DNA from: Thiopontia sp964415865
GTDB taxonomy: Bacteria > Pseudomonadota > Gammaproteobacteria > GCF-002020875
Assembly (NCBI GenBank): GCA_964415865.1
Contig: CAYQBY010000001.1
Location: forward strand, 68,623 to 132,622
Direction of reading: 5' to 3'
Length of the DNA: 64,000 nucleotides
Made by a program: the position numbers and the translations under genes. Below, in pieces: positions 28,748 through 36,456 of the stretch. The notes beneath the pieces were generated by a model, which saw only the letters and a program-made list of their open reading frames with translations, made no database searches and had not been told where the DNA came from. Position 1 is the stretch's first letter, and each line of letters begins with the position of its first letter.

Positions 28748-29599
28748 CTATGAGTGAGAGTGAGTATGATGATGACCATCAGTATTGTGATGGTGATGTT
28801 CAACCCTGCTTGGTTGCAATGATGGGGTTATAGTTTCACTATTAGAGAGAATGCTTCTGTAGTGTTTAAGCTCATGACGTAGCCATTTGATCCAATGGTC
28901 AACCCCATTACCATTCTTGGCAGATAGAGAGATCATCTCAGCCGGATTGGATAGTTCACGTAGATACTGTTCTGCATGGGCAGGATCAAAATCATCAAGA
29001 TATGGAAGCAGGTCTGTCTTGGTCAACAACATTAGATCAGCGGCTCTGAATATTACCGGATATTTAGCCGGTTTATCATCTCCCTCGGTTACAGAGAGCA
29101 AGGTAATGTTGCGGTGGTGGCCTAGATCAAAGCTGGCAGGGCAGACCAGGTTTCCTACATTTTCGATAAAGAGGAGATCAAGGTCATCCAGTGAAATCTG
29201 ATGAAGTGCATCATGAACCATATGCGCATCGAGGTGGCAGGCGCTACCTGTTGAAATCTGACATGCAGGTACCCCTTTCTTTCTGATCCTGTCTGCATCA
29301 TTCTCTGTCTCCAAATCCCCCTCTATAACACCAATGCGCAGCTCACCTTTCAGAGCATCAATGGTTGCCTCCAGAAGCGCGGTCTTACCTGTGCCTGGTG
29401 AAGACATCAGATTAATTGCCAATACCTGATGACGGTCAAAGTGTTCACGATTGTGTGAGGCTTGATGGTCATTTTCGTGAAGCAGTCCTTGCAGCACCTC
29501 AACAGCCTCACTGCCACTACTGGTACGGGAGAGCTTTCCATCTTCCATTACCAAGTGTTCATTGCCCGGCGTTATATTGCATCCACAGGTGTCACACAT
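28748..29599 (-). CDS. hypB: Nickel-inserting GTPase HypB
   Basis: Delivers nickel to the large subunit with HypA. 283 residues from ATG 29599, chosen because family members begin MCDTCGCN, a high-affinity metal site. GTPase motifs: P-loop NLMSSPGTGKTALLEA, GDLETENDADRI, SVTEGDDKPAKYP and LTKTDLLPY. The histidine-rich nickel store is at the C-terminus here (HHHHNTDGHHHTHSHS), whereas many HypB proteins carry it near the N-terminus. It overlaps hypA by eight bases. Confidence 0.96.
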   Translation of the reverse strand: MCDTCGCNITPGNEHLVMEDGKLSRTSSGSEAVEVLQGLLHENDHQASHNREHFDRHQVLAINLMSSPGTGKTALLEATIDALKGELRIGVIEGDLETENDADRIRKKGVPACQISTGSACHLDAHMVHDALHQISLDDLDLLFIENVGNLVCPASFDLGHHRNITLLSVTEGDDKPAKYPVIFRAADLMLLTKTDLLPYLDDFDPAHAEQYLRELSNPAEMISLSAKNGNGVDHWIKWLRHELKHYRSILSNSETITPSLQPSRVEHHHHNTDGHHHTHSHS

Positions 29600-29963
29600 C
29601 ACTGTTCTCCATTTCTGCCTCTTTTTCAAGATCAATGCTTCTAAGAAGCATCTCATCTCCACTAATTAGTTCTGTTCTCCACTCGCCGCAATAGCCGCAG
29701 ACCATCTTGTTTGCTGTGGCACTACTTTCAAGGTTGCAACTGCCACACCTAATAGTAATCGGCATCTCCTCAATTTCAAGTTCCGCATTTGATGCAACTG
29801 TTCCGGAGCGTGCGATTGTCCAGGCATTTTTTAATAATGGAATCTCTACTCCTGAAAGGGGGCCAACTTGTATATTTATCAGTGAGACACTGGTTGCCCC
29901 ATGTTTTTGTGCAATTGACTCCACCTGAGAAATTATCGACTGGCAGATTGATAACTCATGCAT
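29592..29963 (-). CDS. hypA: Hydrogenase nickel incorporation protein HypA
   Basis: 123-residue nickel chaperone. The N-terminus MHELSICQSII provides the nickel-binding His2 and Glu3, which fixes the start at 29963. The zinc finger is formed by RCGSCNLE and VCGYCGEWR. It is coupled to hypB by overlap and its 5' end overlaps the upstream hypC2 by eight bases. Confidence 0.96.
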   Translation of the reverse strand: MHELSICQSIISQVESIAQKHGATSVSLINIQVGPLSGVEIPLLKNAWTIARSGTVASNAELEIEEMPITIRCGSCNLESSATANKMVCGYCGEWRTELISGDEMLLRSIDLEKEAEMENSDV

Positions 29964-30177
29964 GGCTAATCTCATCATAGATTTCCCACGCAGCTAAGGC
30001 TTCTTCCTTGGAGACTTTTTGTATCGCTTGACCAAGATGGCTGACAATATAGTCGCCAACATGAAGATCCTCATATTGCAGCATAAACAGACTGACATCG
30101 CGCTTAAACCCCTTGGCCTCACATTGAGCCATGAAGCCATCAATTTGTTTGATCTGCATGGGAATACCAAAACACAT
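29956..30177 (-). CDS. HypC/HupF-type chaperone (copy 2)
   Basis: 73 residues starting MCFGIPMQIKQIDGFMAQC, with VGDYIVSHLGQAIQKVSKEE: a HypC-family protein distinct from the one at 27348. Paralogues such as HupF or HybG are specific chaperones for one large subunit, so with two hydrogenases in the locus each HypC may serve a different one; that is inference. It is the first gene of the minus-strand hyp operon. Confidence 0.92.
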   Translation of the reverse strand: MCFGIPMQIKQIDGFMAQCEAKGFKRDVSLFMLQYEDLHVGDYIVSHLGQAIQKVSKEEALAAWEIYDEISHA

Positions 30178-30325
30178 AACTAAAATTATCCAGACAACAG
30201 GTTTATAAAGTATCGTACATATATCGAGTTAAAACTGCATAATGCCAATAATAATGCATAAAAGGTAATTGCTGGTTTGATGTCGGTCAATGGAGCATAT
30301 TTTTGATGATAGTAAGGTTGACAAC
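30178..30325. promoter_or_regulatory. Divergent regulatory region of the hydrogenase island
   Basis: 148-bp AT-rich gap between the leftward hyp operon and the rightward structural operon. It must hold both promoters. I find no convincing sigma54 site (GG-N10-GC) and no clean sigma70 pair. The direct ATAATGC repeats around 30240-30260 may be a binding site. Confidence 0.4.
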
Positions 30326-30793
30326 ATGAAGCATACGCTTGTCTTGGGTTTGGGGAATACACTTCTTGGTGATGAAGGGGTAGGTGTTCGGGCCATTGAA
30401 CGAATGGTTGAGAAGGGCGAGCAGTCGGGAGTGGAATTTATGGACGGAGGAACTCTCAGTTTTACCCTTGCGGGCCCAATTGCCGATGCAGATCAGTTGA
30501 TTGTGATTGATGCAGCCAATCTTCAGGGACGCAGTGGGGATGTGAAGGTGTTTGTGGATGAAGAGATGGATCATTTTATTGGAACTGGAAAAATGAGCAG
30601 TGTCCATGAGGTTAGCCTTCTTGATCTGCTCTCTATAACAGCCCTCAGTTCCGATCTTCCAGCTCATCGAGCATTGATTGGTGTTCAGCCGGAACAGGTT
30701 GATTGGAGTGAGATATTGACACCTGATGTAGCGTCTGCAATAGAGATAGTTGAGCAGGAGGTTGATCGGCTGTTACAGGAGTGGAATGAGTGA
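30326..30793 (+). CDS. Hydrogenase maturation endopeptidase (for the membrane-bound enzyme)
   Basis: About 155-residue HyaD/HupD-type protease that clips the C-terminal peptide of the large subunit after nickel insertion. Nickel-sensing residues appear in LGLGNTLLGDEGVGVRAIE, MDGGTLSFTL and SSVHEVSLLDLL. The start is ATG 30326, because the homology begins with MKHTLVLGLGN; an upstream ATG at 30290 adds 12 unrelated residues. The likely target is the large subunit at 34390, whose predicted 15-residue tail follows DPCIACAVH. It overlaps the next gene by four bases (GTGA). Confidence 0.92.
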   Translation: MKHTLVLGLGNTLLGDEGVGVRAIERMVEKGEQSGVEFMDGGTLSFTLAGPIADADQLIVIDAANLQGRSGDVKVFVDEEMDHFIGTGKMSSVHEVSLLDLLSITALSSDLPAHRALIGVQPEQVDWSEILTPDVASAIEIVEQEVDRLLQEWNE

Positions 30794-31218
30794 GTAGTCT
30801 GGATCAGATTGAGATTGAGGTTAGAGCTCCAATAAACCTAGAGATGATTTATTCGGTTGTTACTGAAATTAAAGCACTTCTTGAGAGATTGTTGATAGAT
30901 GGAGAGAGAGGAGAGATAGATATCAAAAACCTTCCCCTCTCCTCTGGAGACAAGGAGGCGTTAAATGAGTTGCTTGGGGTTGGTGAGGTCTCTATTTTAT
31001 TGAATGTGATGGGTGATACCACAATATCTGAGACATCTTACCCCGGGGTTTGGAGGGTTGTTCATCGTGATGTTGAGGGTAGACTGCTAGCAGATTCAGT
31101 CGAGATTTCCTCAGTTCCATCTTTTGTTGAGGTGGGTAGAGCTGAGATCAAGGATGCTCTGGAACAGCTCAATACAATTGATCCTGGATTGCTTGACAAT
31201 AACTCTTTTAAGGTGTAG
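30790..31218 (+). CDS. HupH/HyaF-type hydrogenase expression protein
   Basis: 142 residues matching the C-terminal domain of HupH-like hydrogenase accessory proteins: LGVGEVSILLNVMGDTTISE, TSYPGVWRVVHRD and SVEISSVPSFVEVGRAEI. The N-terminal domain of the longer HupH proteins is missing, so it is a short form. These factors help small-subunit maturation. The start is GTG 30790; the ATG one base earlier (30787 region) runs into a stop after three codons. Confidence 0.8.
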   Translation: MSSLDQIEIEVRAPINLEMIYSVVTEIKALLERLLIDGERGEIDIKNLPLSSGDKEALNELLGVGEVSILLNVMGDTTISETSYPGVWRVVHRDVEGRLLADSVEISSVPSFVEVGRAEIKDALEQLNTIDPGLLDNNSFKV

Positions 31219-31281
31219 ATATAGGTGGTGTAAATATAGTTAGTATAAGTTTACAGACAGGTTATTTAGAGGGAGTCGGTA

Positions 31282-32373
31282 ATGAGTGCAGAGAAACATA
31301 GTGAAGATACTCTAATCAGTGAGACATTTGCTGATCACCTGGATAGAAGTGGGGTAAGTCGAAGAGGTTTTCTGAAATTCTGTACCTCGATGGCAACAGC
31401 ACTGGCACTACCAGCAGGTTCGGCGGAGGTGATGGCAGAAGCACTTGCTGCTGCAAAACGCCCAACAGTTATCTGGCTCTCATTCCAGGAGTGTACTGGA
31501 TGTACAGAGTCAATAACCCGGTCTCATACTCCGACAATAGAGAACCTGATTTTCGATTTTATATCCCTTGACTACCATCATACCTTGCAGGCGGCGGCCG
31601 GTTTCCAGGCTGAGGAGGCGCGTGATCAGGCAATGAAGGATGCATACGGCAAATATCTGCTGATAGTGGATGGTTCCATTCCCACTAAAGATGGTGGCAT
31701 CTACTCCACCATTGCAGGGCGTACAAATCTTAGTATGTTGGAGGAGGTGGCTGCTGGTGCAGCAGCAGTTATATCTGTTGGTACCTGTGCAGCATATGGG
31801 GGCCTTCCGCATGCTGATCCAAACCCAACCGGTGCAGTTCCTGTAACTGATATTGTGAAAGATAAACCAGTTATGAACATACCTGGCTGTCCTCCTATTG
31901 GCCTGGTAATGACTAGTGCGATAGCACACTTCCTGACATTTGGCAGACTGCCAGATATGGATGAGATTGGTCGTCCCAAGGCATTCTATGGCGACAGTAT
32001 TCATGACCGCTGTTACCGACGTCCATTCTATGATCAGGGGCTATTTGCTAAATCCTTTGATGATGAGGGTGCTCGTAAAGGTTGGTGTCTTTATGAGCTT
32101 GGCTGCAAGGGTCCAACCACACACAATGCCTGTGCCACCATGAAGTGGAATGATGGCACCAGCTTCCCGATTGAGTCAGGGCATCCTTGCCTAGGCTGTT
32201 CGGAACCGGATTTTTGGGATCATGGCGGATTCTATGATCCACTCTCAACCACAGAGTGGGGTACTGCAGAGGGTGTTGCTGCTGCAGCAGCAGCTGGCGC
32301 AGCCATTGGTGCAGGTTCAGCGATGTTGGCGCGTGGTAAGTCCTCTGAGGACAAGGGGGAGAGTTCGTCATGA
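31282..32373 (+). CDS. hupS: [NiFe] hydrogenase small subunit, Tat-exported
   Basis: 363-residue electron-transfer subunit of the membrane-bound uptake hydrogenase. A twin-arginine signal (SRRGFLKF) is followed by a hydrophobic stretch. Proximal cluster cysteines are in SFQECTGCTESITR; distal and medial ligands are in HDRCYRRPFYDQG, GWCLYELGCKGPTTHNAC and SGHPCLGCSEPDFW. The position that is cysteine in oxygen-tolerant six-cysteine enzymes (CTCC) is glycine here (CTGC). The alanine-rich C-terminus is only weakly hydrophobic. GGAG lies eight bases before ATG 31282. Gene order identifies the Isp (group 1e) type. Confidence 0.95.
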   Translation: MSAEKHSEDTLISETFADHLDRSGVSRRGFLKFCTSMATALALPAGSAEVMAEALAAAKRPTVIWLSFQECTGCTESITRSHTPTIENLIFDFISLDYHHTLQAAAGFQAEEARDQAMKDAYGKYLLIVDGSIPTKDGGIYSTIAGRTNLSMLEEVAAGAAAVISVGTCAAYGGLPHADPNPTGAVPVTDIVKDKPVMNIPGCPPIGLVMTSAIAHFLTFGRLPDMDEIGRPKAFYGDSIHDRCYRRPFYDQGLFAKSFDDEGARKGWCLYELGCKGPTTHNACATMKWNDGTSFPIESGHPCLGCSEPDFWDHGGFYDPLSTTEWGTAEGVAAAAAAGAAIGAGSAMLARGKSSEDKGESSS

Positions 32374-33026
32374 GTTTGCTCGAGTTTGCTCGAGGGTCGG
32401 CAATGGAGTGGTCATTGATGATCCTTGTGGCTGGCATGGCGTGGCGTCTGATTGGCGCATTATTACTGCGCCGCACAAAAGATCTCTCTGAGCCTCGCCA
32501 GAGTGCATTGGGTGTTATTGGTTCACTGCGTGCAATTGTTGTTCGTAGTTTTCCGCACCGTGAACTTGCCATGCCAACTGCATTTTCTCATATCGTTGGG
32601 TACACAATGCATATTGGAATCGGGATTGTAGTGTTTGGTTTTATTCCCCATATTTTGTTCTTTGAAAATATTACTGGTGCCAGTTGGTCTGGGTTGTCCA
32701 ATAATGTGATTGAAATTTCCGCCATCTTTGCAATCGCCGCTATGGTTGCGCAACTTCTACGCAGAATTCTTCATCCCGTGTTGCGAACAATATCTACCCT
32801 GGATGATTACATGAGCTGGTTGGTTACGATTCTTCCACTACTGACAGGGGTTGCGGCACATAGCCACTGGATCTCAAGCTATGAGACAGTGATGGCTATC
32901 CACCTTCTTAGTGTTGAGCTACTGTTTGTCTGGATTCCATTCAGTAAATTGATGCATGGGATCTGGGTTGTACCATCAAGAGCCCATCTTGGAACAGTGT
33001 TTGGTCGTAGGGGTGTGCGGATATGA
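32370..33026 (+). CDS. isp1: Isp1, cytochrome b-like hydrogenase membrane subunit
   Basis: 218-residue NarI-like integral membrane protein with about five hydrophobic helices and histidines (SHIVGYTMHIGIG, VAAHSHWISS, MAIHLLSVELL) suited to bind b hemes. In purple sulfur bacteria Isp1 with Isp2 carries electrons from the hydrogenase small subunit to the quinone pool. The ATG overlaps the hupS stop by four bases. The first codons lie in a tandem 10-bp repeat (32373-32392). Confidence 0.9.
   Translation: MSLLEFARGSAMEWSLMILVAGMAWRLIGALLLRRTKDLSEPRQSALGVIGSLRAIVVRSFPHRELAMPTAFSHIVGYTMHIGIGIVVFGFIPHILFFENITGASWSGLSNNVIEISAIFAIAAMVAQLLRRILHPVLRTISTLDDYMSWLVTILPLLTGVAAHSHWISSYETVMAIHLLSVELLFVWIPFSKLMHGIWVVPSRAHLGTVFGRRGVRI
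32373..32392 (+). repeat. Perfect 10-bp tandem duplication at the isp1 start
   Basis: GAGTTTGCTC occurs twice in a row (32373-32392), followed by GAG. The unit is not a multiple of three, so a copy-number change would shift the isp1 frame just after its start codon. Confidence 0.9.
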
Positions 33027-34354
33027 GTGTAAATGCCGAGGCTTTTAGTCAGTTTCAACAGGCGATCCTGTCATTGGAGCAGATGTCTCGTCCATCTGAT
33101 CTTTCTCCTGAGGATCAGGTTGCACGAGTGAAGTCTGTCTTTGAAAGAAAGCTGGATGAGAGCATGGCAGTCCAGTTGGAATCTTGTATTCACTGTGGGC
33201 AGTGTGCTGAGGCATGCCATTTCCATGTTCAGACCCAGGACCCCAAATATATTCCTGTCCGCAAATTTGAATTGTTGCGTCGTTTCTATCGTCGAGAAAA
33301 GAGTCCGATGCGCTGGATTCACCGCCTATATACGCGTGATATCACGGCGGGCGATCTGGAGGAGTGGCAGGAATTGGTGTATGACTCCTGTACCGAGTGT
33401 GCCCGTTGTGCAACGGTCTGCCCAATGGGAATCAATATTGCATCTATGGTCAATATTACACGTCAGGGTTACGCTGAGGCCGGACTAATTCCTGGTGGGC
33501 TACAGACTGTGGAGCAAGAGCAGTGTGAACAGGGAACCGTATTTGGTGTTGGAGAAGAGCAGTTTTTTGGAGCAATCGAATGGTTGAAAGAGGAGGGGCT
33601 GGAGGCTCCGCTGAATAAGGCCAAGGCTGATATTCTATTGGTAACCACGGTAGTGGATATCATGTTGTTTAAGGATGCATTGAGATCCACAGTTAAAATT
33701 CTGAACCATCTAGGGGTGGACTGGACATTTAGTAGTCATGGTTTTGAGGCAGCCAACTTTGGCTTGCTCTCTGGACTTGAAGACTTGCAGAAACATGCAT
33801 CAGGCAAGGTGATTGATGCAGCCATTGCCTGTGGTGCAAAAACTGTCATTATTCCTGAGTGTGGGCATGCCTATCCGGCAATTCGTTGGGAGGGCGCCAA
33901 TGAACGGGGTGAACCACTTCCATTCAAGGTTATGGCAATAGCAGAGTATATGGGGCAAGAGGTTAGTGCTGGCCGCCTGAAACTTAAAAAGATAGGTAAG
34001 GATAAAAAGGTTACCTACCATGATCCCTGCAAGATTGCTCGGCATGGAGGTGTTGTGGAAGAGCCGCGGCAGGTATTGAATGCGCTCGGTGTTGATTTCC
34101 GTGATATGGAGTCACCAGGGATAATGAACTGGTGTTGTGGCGGAGGTGCTGGTGTCTTTCTGATCGATCGTGCCGCTGATCTCCGGAACAAAGCATTCGA
34201 GATAAAAATAAAACAGGTTAATGATACGGGTGCAGACAGTGTGGTTCTGACCTGTGGCAGTTGTCGTGCAAACTTCCTGAACGGTAAGGAGGCTGCACAG
34301 TGGGACAAGAAGATTGAGAGTCTTGTTGAGTTAGTGGGTGATAATCTTGCGTGA
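33023..34354 (+). CDS. isp2: Isp2, HdrD-like iron-sulfur protein
   Basis: 443-residue cytoplasmic-side iron-sulfur protein related to heterodisulfide reductase subunit D. Two [4Fe-4S] motifs (CIHCGQCAEACHFH, CTECARCATVCPMGIN) are followed by cysteine-rich CCG regions (HDPCKIARHGG, MNWCCGGGAG and LTCGSCRANF) that in Hdr bind a non-cubane cluster. It completes the small subunit-Isp1-Isp2-large subunit order characteristic of the Isp hydrogenases. It overlaps isp1 by four bases. Confidence 0.92.
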   Translation: MSVNAEAFSQFQQAILSLEQMSRPSDLSPEDQVARVKSVFERKLDESMAVQLESCIHCGQCAEACHFHVQTQDPKYIPVRKFELLRRFYRREKSPMRWIHRLYTRDITAGDLEEWQELVYDSCTECARCATVCPMGINIASMVNITRQGYAEAGLIPGGLQTVEQEQCEQGTVFGVGEEQFFGAIEWLKEEGLEAPLNKAKADILLVTTVVDIMLFKDALRSTVKILNHLGVDWTFSSHGFEAANFGLLSGLEDLQKHASGKVIDAAIACGAKTVIIPECGHAYPAIRWEGANERGEPLPFKVMAIAEYMGQEVSAGRLKLKKIGKDKKVTYHDPCKIARHGGVVEEPRQVLNALGVDFRDMESPGIMNWCCGGGAGVFLIDRAADLRNKAFEIKIKQVNDTGADSVVLTCGSCRANFLNGKEAAQWDKKIESLVELVGDNLA

Positions 34355-34389
34355 TGCTATTACGTAATGGATAAACCAAGGATAGAAAA

Positions 34390-36117
34390 ATGAGTGAACG
34401 TATTGTTGTAGATCCAATCACAAGAATCGAGGGTCATCTTCGTATTGAGGCGAAGATGGATGGGAATAAGATTGATGCAGCCTATTCCTCTGGAACCATG
34501 GTGCGTGGAATCGAGAATATTTTGAAGGGCAGAGATCCACGAGACGCATGGGTCTTTACCCAGCGTATCTGTGGCGTGTGTACTCTGGTTCACGGAGTTG
34601 CCTCGATCAGGGCAGTTGAGGATGCGTTGGATTGGGAGATTCCACCCAATGCACAGTTGATCAGAAATCTTATGATCGCTGCCCAATATGTTCATGATCA
34701 TGTAATGCATTTTTACCACCTTCATGCCCTTGATTGGGTTGATGTGGTTTCGGCGCTAAGTGCCGATCCAAAAGCTACATCGGAGCTAGCCCAGTCGATC
34801 AGTTCATGGCCCAAGTCATCTCCAGGTTATTTCTCAGATATTCAGAAGAAAGTGAAAGGGTTTGTTGAGAGTGGACAGTTGGGAATTTTCTCCAATGCCT
34901 ATTGGGGACACCCTGCCTACAAGCTACCGGCAGAGGCCAACTTGATGGCGGTCGCCCACTATCTTGAGGCACTGGAGTGGCAACGTGATGTCGTGAAAAT
35001 TCATACCATTCTGGGCGGAAAAAATCCCCATCCAAATTTTGTGGTAGGTGGTGCGCCAGTTGCAATTAGTACAGAAGATACCGGAAATACTGCATTGAAC
35101 ATGGACGGGTTGATGACCATCAAAAGTGTGATTGAGAAGATGCAGTCCTTTGTTGATCAGGTATATGTGCCTGATACGTTGGCAATTGCAGGATTCTATA
35201 AGGATTGGTTTGCCAAGGGAGAGGGTGTTGGAAACTTCCTGGTGATGGGGGATTTTCCTGCCAAGGGTAATAATGATGTCGATAGCTTCCTTGTGCCTCC
35301 CGGTGTCATTCTGAACAGAGATCTCTCTACTATTCATGATCTTGATCTTAATGACTCTGGCCAAATCAGGGAGTCTGTAGCCCACTCATGGTATGACTAT
35401 AGTGGTGGAAAAAATGAGAGTCTTCACCCTTATGATGGTGAGACTAATCTTAACTACAGTGGCCCTACACCACCTTACGAACATCTGGATGTGGACCAAT
35501 CCTATTCCTGGTTGAAGTCCCCTCGTTGGAATGGGCACGCGATGGAGGTTGGACCATTGGCGCGAGTATTGGCGATGTATGCTAAAGGGCATGAGCAGAC
35601 GGTAGAGTTGGCAAATTATACACTCAAAACCTTGGACGCTCCACTGGAGGCTATGTTCTCTACCTTGGGACGTACTGCGGCTCGTACCCTGGAGACCAAG
35701 ATCTTTGCAGATAATATGATGGATTGGTTTAATACACTGGTTGCCAATATAAAGGCTGGTGATTTGACTACACATAACCAAAAATATTGGGATCCTGCTG
35801 ATTGGCCAAGTGAGGCACGTGGAGTTGGATTTACTGAGGCGCCACGTGGGGCGCTGGCTCACTGGATTGTTATCAAAGATCAGAAGATTGATAATTATCA
35901 GGCTGTGGTTCCCAGCACATGGAATGCTGGCCCAAGGGATGAAAAGGGGCAGGCTGGTCCATATGAGGCGGCACTTGCGGATCGTCATACAATGCATGAC
36001 CCTAAGCAACCACTGGAGATTTTACGAACAATCCACAGTTTTGATCCATGTATTGCCTGTGCAGTTCATGTGGTTGATCCGAATGGTGAGGAACTTACCC
36101 AGGTTAAAGTAATCTGA
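34390..36117 (+). CDS. hupL: [NiFe] hydrogenase large subunit (group 1, Isp type)
   Basis: 575 residues, carries the NiFe(CN)2CO site. The N-terminal ligands are in RICGVCTLVHG (C61, C64) and the C-terminal ones in DPCIACAVH (C554, C557). A 15-residue tail VVDPNGEELTQVKVI after H560 is the expected maturation peptide, consistent with the protease at 30326. The protein has no signal of its own and would be exported with the Tat-bearing small subunit. The operon continues into a mini-HupE gene and, after about 85-150 bases, the second hydrogenase. Confidence 0.96.
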   Translation: MSERIVVDPITRIEGHLRIEAKMDGNKIDAAYSSGTMVRGIENILKGRDPRDAWVFTQRICGVCTLVHGVASIRAVEDALDWEIPPNAQLIRNLMIAAQYVHDHVMHFYHLHALDWVDVVSALSADPKATSELAQSISSWPKSSPGYFSDIQKKVKGFVESGQLGIFSNAYWGHPAYKLPAEANLMAVAHYLEALEWQRDVVKIHTILGGKNPHPNFVVGGAPVAISTEDTGNTALNMDGLMTIKSVIEKMQSFVDQVYVPDTLAIAGFYKDWFAKGEGVGNFLVMGDFPAKGNNDVDSFLVPPGVILNRDLSTIHDLDLNDSGQIRESVAHSWYDYSGGKNESLHPYDGETNLNYSGPTPPYEHLDVDQSYSWLKSPRWNGHAMEVGPLARVLAMYAKGHEQTVELANYTLKTLDAPLEAMFSTLGRTAARTLETKIFADNMMDWFNTLVANIKAGDLTTHNQKYWDPADWPSEARGVGFTEAPRGALAHWIVIKDQKIDNYQAVVPSTWNAGPRDEKGQAGPYEAALADRHTMHDPKQPLEILRTIHSFDPCIACAVHVVDPNGEELTQVKVI

Positions 36118-36152
36118 TTTAGAAATAATGAAGAAGCGCGAGGATGACAGAG

Positions 36153-36371
36153 ATGAATAAAATTATTATGGTGATGGTGCTTCTAATTCCATCATTTGCG
36201 ACTGAGGCACACACGGGGATTATGCACATTGGTAGCCTGCTAGATGGTGCAGCGCACTTCTTTACCAGTGCAGATCACCTTCTATTACTGCTGGTCGGAG
36301 TCTTCGTTATTTTCAAGATATTGTCAGCTCTAGGTTCTCGCTGCAGTAGCGAAAAAATAAACGTAGATTAG
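36153..36371 (+). CDS. Mini HupE/UreJ-like protein
   Basis: 72 residues. An N-terminal signal (MNKIIMVMVLLIPSFATEA) is followed by HTGIMHIG and then DGAAHFFTSADHLLLLLVGV. The AH..., DHLL pattern is the metal-binding signature at the N-terminus of HupE/UreJ nickel permeases, but only one further transmembrane helix follows instead of five. GAGG lies nine bases before ATG 36153; the ATG at 36144 abuts that site and is less likely. Its position directly after hupL supports a nickel or hydrogenase accessory role. It may be a reduced HupE; not a known family member to me. Confidence 0.65.
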   Translation: MNKIIMVMVLLIPSFATEAHTGIMHIGSLLDGAAHFFTSADHLLLLLVGVFVIFKILSALGSRCSSEKINVD

Positions 36372-36399
36372 ATATACTACAGAGGTACTTGTCGATAAA

Positions 36400-36420
36400 A
36401 CGGAGGGAGGGTGTCTCCGT
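36400..36420 (+). promoter_or_regulatory. Hairpin between the two hydrogenase gene sets
   Basis: ACGGAG (36400-36405) / CTCCGT (36415-36420) form a perfect six-base stem with a nine-base loop, not followed by T residues, so it is not a clear terminator. A TTGACT at 36426-36431 follows and could be a -35 element for the group 3b genes, though a -10 (TAACTA, spacer 19) is poor. Confidence 0.3.
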
Positions 36421-36456
36421 AATAGTTGACTGATCATGATTAGTAGGGGGTAACTA

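Noticed and set aside
30178..30325. Sigma54-type promoter in the hydrogenase divergent region (TTGGCA...GC)
   Set aside because: The GG to GC spacing on the minus strand is six bases instead of ten, so it does not fit.
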